Assembly (NCBI GenBank): GCA_009602725.1
Contig: WELB01000218.1
Coordinates: forward strand, 1-14,841
Source of the DNA: Spirogloea muscicola
Lineage: Eukaryota > Streptophyta > Zygnematophyceae > Spirogloeales > Spirogloeaceae
Direction of reading: 5' to 3'
Length of the DNA: 14,841 nucleotides
Part shown: piece by piece, positions 9,801-14,841 of the stretch
How the letters are laid out: every line of letters starts with the position of its first letter
How positions within the stretch are numbered: the first letter of the stretch is position 1
Position numbers and translations under genes: made by a program
Notes under the pieces: model-generated
Told to the model about the DNA's origin: nothing
Databases searched by the model: none
Seen by the model: only the letters and a program-made list of their open reading frames with translations

Positions 9801-11056
9801 CAGCAGTCCACCCAACAGCTTCTTATGTTAGAAATCAGTAATGTCAATGAACCCTGTCTGCCGGCTGCTTTCCCCCTGTCTCCCTTGTGACTTCCTTGGA
9901 CCTACATGTCAATGAACGTAGCACTTCACCTCAAAGGAAACGATAGTGTTGTCAGAGACTGGAAGCCCTCCCAGATCGAGGTGGCTGAGCCTGGTCAGGC
10001 TAGCCAGTGACGGCAGTGCAGCATCCTTCACACTGGTCTCTGCTAGGCTGAGCCAACTGAGCCTTGGCAGGTTCAGAATGTGGTCCAGTGCTTTGCTCCC
10101 CACCTTGGCACATCGGGCGACTGTCAGCTTCTCCAGCAAGGGCAGTCCTGAGGCAGAGGAAGGGGAGGAGAGAGGACACGTCAATTGCAGATGCAAGCCG
10201 GAAAATCAGCAGGCACAGGCAGTTGGGTTCTGATAAACACAAAGCAGCAAAATGCACACAGATGGAGCCAGCCTCTCTACACAGCTTGGGATAAGGAGAA
10301 GCACTCTGCAACAGCAGGTGACCACATTATACCAGTCAGGTGCCAAAGGGATGCGCTCGTGACACCCTTGCAGCCATCGAGGCTTAGGGCTTTCATGTAT
10401 GAATAGCCTCCAAGGTAGACAAGCCAGGTGGTGTCCACGCCTGGGTGGCCGGCCAGGCATACGTCGTCGACCACCCGCTGGAAGAGCCTGATCAAACGAG
10501 CTACTGTGCGTCAGGCGAGCAGCTCACCCAAATCCTGCAAACTAAGAGGATATGAATGTATATGACCAGAGGCAATAGCAGACTTGCTACTTGAGTAGCA
10601 ATTTCCTGTTAAGACTGACACCGCAGGGCCAACTGAAGAGGCTAGCCAGGGCTTCTGGACAATAATTTCTTTGTGATTCCAGCAATTGATGTCCAATAGC
10701 CATGGAACTTGATTATACTCCAGGAGAGGTGCGGTGATGCGGCGATTCTTGAGGAGGGCATGGAAGAGGTCCACGGCCAGCTCAGAAGGCAGCCGCTCAA
10801 TGGTTCGCCTCTTCCTCCTGCACAGATTAATTTCTAGTCGTTGGCTAGCTGTGTAGATTGCGGAGACCACGAGAACCTGGTCTGGCAGTGATGGCGGGAT
10901 TCAACGCATCTGCATTGCTGTGGAGGCGAGCAAGCATCGGCCAGCTCAATTGCTAGCAGGGGCTGGCCAGGACGGGGGCCCAGCCAACCTCCAGATGTCG
11001 CTGCTGCTGGAGACGGCGATGCAGAGGGCCACCAGCGACTGGTCCCTGGACGACAT
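6864..11056 (-). CDS. Nine-exon leucine-rich-repeat (RNI-like) protein of a plant-type family
   Basis: Predicted exons on the minus strand are 11056-10989, 10817-10719, 10487-10333, 10147-9930, 9482-9275, 8832-8648, 8427-8211, 7885-7676 and 7336-6864. They total 1833 nt, 610 residues, close to the roughly 600 I recall for plant homologues. Intron phases 2,2,1,0,1,0,1,1 match at every junction. The N-terminus has SLVALCIAV (7-15), then WRRKRRTIERLPSELA (22-37) and a helical stretch to about residue 65, a module I recall from plant members (WRRQRR..LP..LA). From about residue 84 to 510 there are about a dozen LRRs of the LxxLxLxxTxITDxGLxxL type, for example RLSWLSLAETSVKDAALPSL, KLKWLNLSETSLTSDDL, MLVQLDLRATHITDTG and SLREIFLEDCWLLTAHGL. 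The last exon continues into a charged tail with ERKRRKKRGGKRR. LRR solenoids bind proteins; the partner is unknown. Start: ATG at 11056 is preceded in frame by a TGA about 40 nt upstream. Weaker points are the exon 7 acceptor (CTGCAG at 8428, with a CTAAC branch-like site) and the C-terminus, where an unseen further intron is possible. Confidence 0.85.
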
Positions 11057-11286
11057 GAGGAGCGTGGGCTGCCTCGTCCTGGTGCGCAGCTGTCACAGGA
11101 GCCGGCGCCGGCGTGCTGGAGGAGGGCCGTCCGTCGCCACAACCCGGCCCCTGTGCAGCGCCGCCTCAGAGACCTCCGTCAGCTGAGTGGCGGCGGCGCA
11201 CGGGCGCGGGAGCCCCGTCGCGAGTGGCGGCGGCGGAGCTGGCGGCGGAGGGAGGCGGATTGCTTGTTGTCAACAAGTCAGAGAAT
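11057..11286 (-). promoter_or_regulatory. GC- and CpG-rich sequence upstream of the LRR gene
   Basis: The stretch between the LRR start codon and a repeat copy beginning at 11287 is strongly GC-rich (around 11100-11260, with many CG steps). It is the natural place for the 5' UTR and core promoter. No TATA box or initiator could be identified. Its richness continues into the GC-rich first exon, and exon 1 of the neighbouring gene shows the same trend. Confidence 0.3.
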
Positions 11287-11405
11287 GCGGCTGCTGATAT
11301 TTAAGAATCGGCTGTGAACTGCCAGCCAGATGCATACAGGTGTTCATGACGGATCCAAAGGCTAGGCAGACATGGGCGCCCTCAATACCCCAGTGTCAGC
11401 GGTAG
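11287..11405. repeat. Direct repeat, copy 1, upstream of the LRR gene
   Basis: This 119-bp stretch recurs at 14429-14546 with about seven substitutions and one single-base gap (about 93% identity by hand). It starts at GCGGCTGCTGATATT and ends at GTAG. On the minus strand it includes a dispersed-repeat core, GGCTGGCAGTTCACAGCC (11327-11310). It begins about 230 bp upstream of the LRR start codon. High identity suggests fairly recent spread or duplication. Confidence 0.85.
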
Positions 11406-11838
11406 AGAGAAGGCGCGCGGGGCGCATGAAATGAAATGGAGGCCAATTCAAGCCGACACAGAGTTCAGGCAGAGTCTATGGCAAACTAAACAGGGCTACA
11501 TAATACGGAAACCGAAACCAAGGTGCCTAAGGTGACATCAGTACCCCACGAAGAATTCCGTGTATTAGAAACTAATGTCGGCCAATTGGCCAAGTACAAA
11601 GGCAAGCACATCTAAAGGTCTACGTAACCTACAGCAGATTGACCCTCTCAATAACCTCGGGTCAAAACATAGAGGTCACTAATCGATGCATGAATACTAG
11701 ATGCCAGAAACGGAGCCCTTCTGCCACCAACTAGAGCTCGCCCAGCTTTCTGGTGCAAGGCACTAGCCTGAGCACGCTGAAACTGGGGACATTGAGCACC
11801 TAGTGGCCACTTCAGTCGCTGTGTGCTTTAGCACTTTA

Positions 11839-11905
11839 ATGGCCCCTTCGACATCTGTGTTTTCTTTCTTTGGGCTGGCCAATGCCAGCCATCGCCCTCC
11901 ACTGT
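11839..11905 (+). repeat. Dispersed repeat copy, plus orientation, core at 11873-11890
   Basis: It has ATGGCCCCTTCGACATCTGT, a T-rich spacer, and the core GGCTGGCCAATGCCAGCC, in which a seven-base stem (GGCTGGC/GCCAGCC) is perfect. CATCGCCCTCC follows. It is the only good plus-oriented copy on the right of the gene block. Confidence 0.6.
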
Positions 11906-13620
11906 TTTCACGATTTTCACGATCTCTTTCAACAAGAGACAGACATCTCTCTGCTATTAGCATGTTCTTGATCTTTATAAAAGATGTTGTGAATTCCAGA
12001 ATGTTCATCCATCCTACCTGACAACACCCAAACATGTCATGTACTGAAGCAGAATGAGGTCACCATGAGTAAACTTTTATCCATGTTTAATCCTACTGCT
12101 TCAATGCAATCCTCCCTCTGGATTTAAGTTTTAATCCATTTTGAGATCATGGTAGTTCTGAATTTAGTCATGATTCCCTCTTAAGAGAGGGGATTTTGCA
12201 GGAAATCTTATGTTAAATTACTCGCTTCTCTCGAGGTTCGCTTGATCTGAAACTTCGCAAAATCTCTCATGCTGGCCGAATGCGACCAATATGGAAGTAT
12301 GACGAGCCCCAGTAACCAATTGTTTTTGTTATGTTCTTGTCCTTATCCTCCACAATTTGCATCCAAAACATGTTCCAGAGTTTACTCGTCGTTTCAAAGA
12401 AGCATACTACGTACTCTCCAGCTGTATATGTCTGTACAGTGAGTGGCTAAGGCAAGAAGCTCGGCAAGTGAGGTCTTCTTACCTCCAAGACAATGTGCGG
12501 TTGGTTCTGTTACTTTCTACAACTCTACAACTTCTACAACTCTACAACTACATAGTTGCCTACAACTTTCTAAGTCCTCTTCAGAAAGCAATCTAACCGC
12601 TTGATTTAGCAGTGCTGCAGCGACGATTCACAGATAAGCAGTGCTGATTTAAGCAGCTTGCTATACATTGGCGTTTATGGTGCTCATCATTTGACAATGG
12701 CCGTCTCTAATAAGCCCAGCCATGAAGTACAAACTCAAGCCACACTCTATTCTGAGTAGTATCCGCACGAGCACCTGTCGCTTCGATGTGATGTGTTGTA
12801 CTTGCTGCAAGCGGTAATATCTGGGGCCTTGGTAAGGTGCTACTCTATCCTGGATCCACATAGGAGTGTACTTGTCTCTGAATGCATCTTTCCCTAGTCG
12901 CATGAGCCAGACAAGGGTACAGTGGTCGCTTTTGGTACTGCAACATCCTCAGACGATCAATTGCGGCTGGCAACGAGCACGTGGCAGCGAAGTAGAAGTG
13001 AATTTAGTATATCTAGTACTCTGAAGCGCCTGGGTTACATCCTACAACTATCTTCCACAGTGTTGACTTTCTGAGACACAGTCTGATCAGCCAGCATAGC
13101 CACACCAGTAACAACCAACTATAGTCTCTCAATGTCAAAGATTTTCAAGAAGGTCTCAATCTGTTGACCTCAGTGACATATCTGCACAGACTGCGCTCAT
13201 TTGGATGTGAATATATAACGGACAGCTCAGGTAGTCATTTGCACGTGCTGCTCTCCTGGTGCTTAGTCCTGCCAAGTCTCTATGCCTTCTGGCCTGTCGA
13301 GGTAGGGCTGACCATTTTCCTGACTTCCGGAGGCCTCGGGTAGTAGTACACATGTACTTTCTAAAATGGCAACATGTTGTAAACGAGTAGGGCAGATTGG
13401 ACGTAGAGATCCACTTGCTCAGCAACGAAGGCCTGGGGGCTTGGGTTTAGGAGTGCTTCAGGAGCAGTGCATGTCGCCAAACCGGGCGGTGCGCACAGCC
13501 ACGGGCGACCAGGTGGCCAAGTGGACACACGGCCAACTGATTGAGGGCCGGCGCCAGTGGCTCGGTCATGGAGCGGTCAGTGAGGGGTTTAGTGCTCTCT
13601 AAAAGAGAGGATGGCGCAGG
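11906..13620. other. Gene-free AT-richer stretch upstream of the LRR gene
   Basis: Only short open frames (about 90 residues or fewer) occur and none is recognisable. It holds the small CTACAAC tandem tract and a short CCCTCT/AGAGGG hairpin at 12176-12191. Composition is more AT-rich than the sequence on either side, around 12050-12400 especially. Confidence 0.45.
12515..12548. repeat. 17-bp unit repeated twice in tandem
   Basis: The unit TTCTACAACTCTACAAC occurs twice back to back, and is itself built from shorter CTACAAC units. It is a small simple-sequence tract in gene-free DNA. Confidence 0.85.
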
Positions 13621-14244
13621 TGCGAATGGAAGTGAGGCCAAGCCGAGCCAGTACACTAAGAGAAGGAGGTCGCTGTGAGAGGCCGTGCCAACAAGTGGAC
13701 GGGGGTTCAGAAGTAAGCCCCACCATAGAAATACAATGCAACTCAGCAAATAGTTTGGTTTCTGGGGATAGCCACTCACTAAACCTCCCAGCCTGACTGT
13801 CTTGCTTCCTTCCTTTTCTCCCTGTAAAGATCCGCAAGTCAAAAACAAGCAGCGAGGCATTGACAGGGTCTTTCCACAGCCATGGCCCCCTCTTACAAGC
13901 CTTCTGCTTCCAAAGAGGTACTGCGGCTGTGAAAGAAGCAGCTCTTCCAAAGGATGCTAGAGCTGCAGTACATGACAAATCATGCAAGTAAGCCCTCTAA
14001 GAGGGGGCAAGGGCTGAGCGCGCAAGCCGGGCAATAGGTCGAGCCATTGAGACTTGAAAGCCCCGTGCACATCGACGGCCAGAGGGACGAACTCTTCCTC
14101 TGCCGGGTCCGCGTACGTCGCCGCTTCACCACGAGCGGCGTTCGCCGCTGCATGTCCAGCCTTCGAGGCATTCGAAGGGGCCGAATGTGACTGGCGAGCC
14201 CATAGAGTAGGTCTACAGGGCGAGCTTCTTCTTCCGAAGCGCCG

Positions 14245-14320
14245 AATGTGGCTCTTCCGAAGGGGGGCAAGGGCTGTGCACAGCCAGCCCGAGTAAGAGT
14301 TGACAAGGTCCAAAGGGGCC
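14245..14320 (-). repeat. Dispersed repeat copy, minus orientation, partner of 1144-1217
   Basis: On the minus strand it reads GGCCCCTTTGGACCTTGTC, a spacer, core GGCTGGCTGTGCACAGCC (14289-14272), then CTTGCCCCCCTT and GGAAGAGCCACATTC. A further, weaker core-like copy lies at 14012-14028 on the same strand. Confidence 0.7.
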
Positions 14321-14347
14321 AGTAAGCGCTGGAAGGCGCCTAAACAG

Positions 14348-14417
14348 AGCGCGGCCAGATTGACTGGTGGCTGGGAAAGGCCAGCCCAAAGGAATGGACG
14401 AGGTCTAAAGGAGCCGG
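14348..14417 (-). repeat. Dispersed repeat copy, minus orientation, partner of 90-159
   Basis: Read on the minus strand this matches 90-159 at 64 of 70 bases, with core GGCTGGCCTTTCCCAGCC at 14386-14369. It sits immediately next to another unit of the same family (14245-14320), so the right flank holds the units close together where the left flank has them about 1 kb apart. Confidence 0.8.
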
Positions 14418-14428
14418 AGTACGAGAAA

Positions 14429-14546
14429 GCGGCTGCTGATATTAAAAAATCGGCTGTAAACTGCCAGCCAGATGCATACAGGTGTTCATGACGGAGCCAA
14501 AGGCTAGGCAGACAGGGCGCCCTCAATACCCCCGAGTCAGCAGTAG
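14429..14546. repeat. Direct repeat, copy 2
   Basis: The second copy of 11287-11405 is in the same orientation. Its minus-strand core is GGCTGGCAGTTTACAGCC (14469-14452). It abuts the dispersed-repeat units at 14245-14417, so this copy appears to sit inside a longer, more complete element than copy 1. Confidence 0.85.
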
Positions 14547-14841
14547 GAAGTCAGATGAGCTGAGGGGAGGAAGAGCAACCCCGCTGCGCAAACCCGAGGC
14601 TGCTGCAAGGGCGCGACCAGCCCGGCGATGCAAAGCAATCGCCTGGGACCGCTGTAGGGACATAGACAAGCGCATACGGTAGCAGGACACAAGACCCAAA
14701 GGCACCGAGCCACCGGGAAGGGCTGCACCCCGTTCCCGGCGCCGCTGGTCAGCTTGAGAGGCCAGCAGCGAAAGTAACGAGGACCACCGACCCCCGTAAC
14801 ACCCATGGATGTCCATGGCCAGGGGGTAAAAGGTATCACCC

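Larger units (their letters stand above)
13621..14841 (-). repeat. Right-flank array of the dispersed repeat, mainly minus-oriented
   Basis: Several family members are packed here: weak cores at 13942-13925 and 14028-14012, the good units at 14289-14272, 14386-14369 and 14469-14452, and a CCTTTGGGTCTTGTGTCC box on the minus strand near 14685-14710 resembling the upstream box of other units. Long open frames on the minus strand (up to 189 residues) run through the array, but I see no transposase, integrase or reverse transcriptase motif. Confidence 0.5.

Noticed and set aside
12176-12191. Short hairpin CCCTCT-TAAG-AGAGGG
   Set aside because: A six-base stem is expected by chance in this length of DNA and no gene end lies nearby.
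13957-14526. 189-residue minus-strand open frame
   Set aside because: It translates the dispersed repeat array (recurring 'GW..TA' strings) and has no recognisable domain; openness is explained by GC-rich repeated sequence.

Overview
This is eukaryotic nuclear DNA. Both recognisable genes are on the minus strand and are split by GT-AG introns whose phases agree at every junction. The larger gene belongs to a leucine-rich-repeat family I know from green plants, so the most likely source is a green alga or other member of the plant lineage. The species cannot be read from the sequence. There is no operon structure, rRNA, recognisable tRNA or CRISPR array.

Layout, in plus coordinates. (a) 1-1350 is gene-free and holds several copies of a dispersed repeat in plus orientation. 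(b) 1456-4434, minus strand, is a six-exon gene for a 516-residue protein. It matches, exon by exon, a bacterial family often carried under automatic labels such as 'cobalamin biosynthesis protein CbiG-like'. Its conserved acidic motifs look like an RNase H / DUF429-type fold. It has an Arg/Ala-rich N-terminal extension and an 84-residue basic insertion. (c) 4435-6863 is intergenic, with nothing I can call. (d) 6864-11056, minus strand, is a nine-exon gene for a 610-residue LRR protein. It resembles the plant RNI-like LRR family that, from memory, includes Arabidopsis At4g23840. (e) 11057-14841 is upstream sequence with repeats, mostly in minus orientation. One 119-bp stretch about 230 bp upstream of the LRR start codon recurs about 3.1 kb away at 14429-14546 (about 93% identical).

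The two genes run in the same direction about 2.4 kb apart. Nothing in the sequence ties their functions together. The main points of interest are the intron-bearing eukaryotic version of an uncharacterised bacterial family, and a dispersed repeat family with an 18-bp imperfect palindrome (type GGCTGGCnnTTCACAGCC) that surrounds the gene block but was not seen inside it.

All exon boundaries were worked out by hand from reading frame, splice dinucleotides and remembered family conservation. They are predictions, not transcript-supported.
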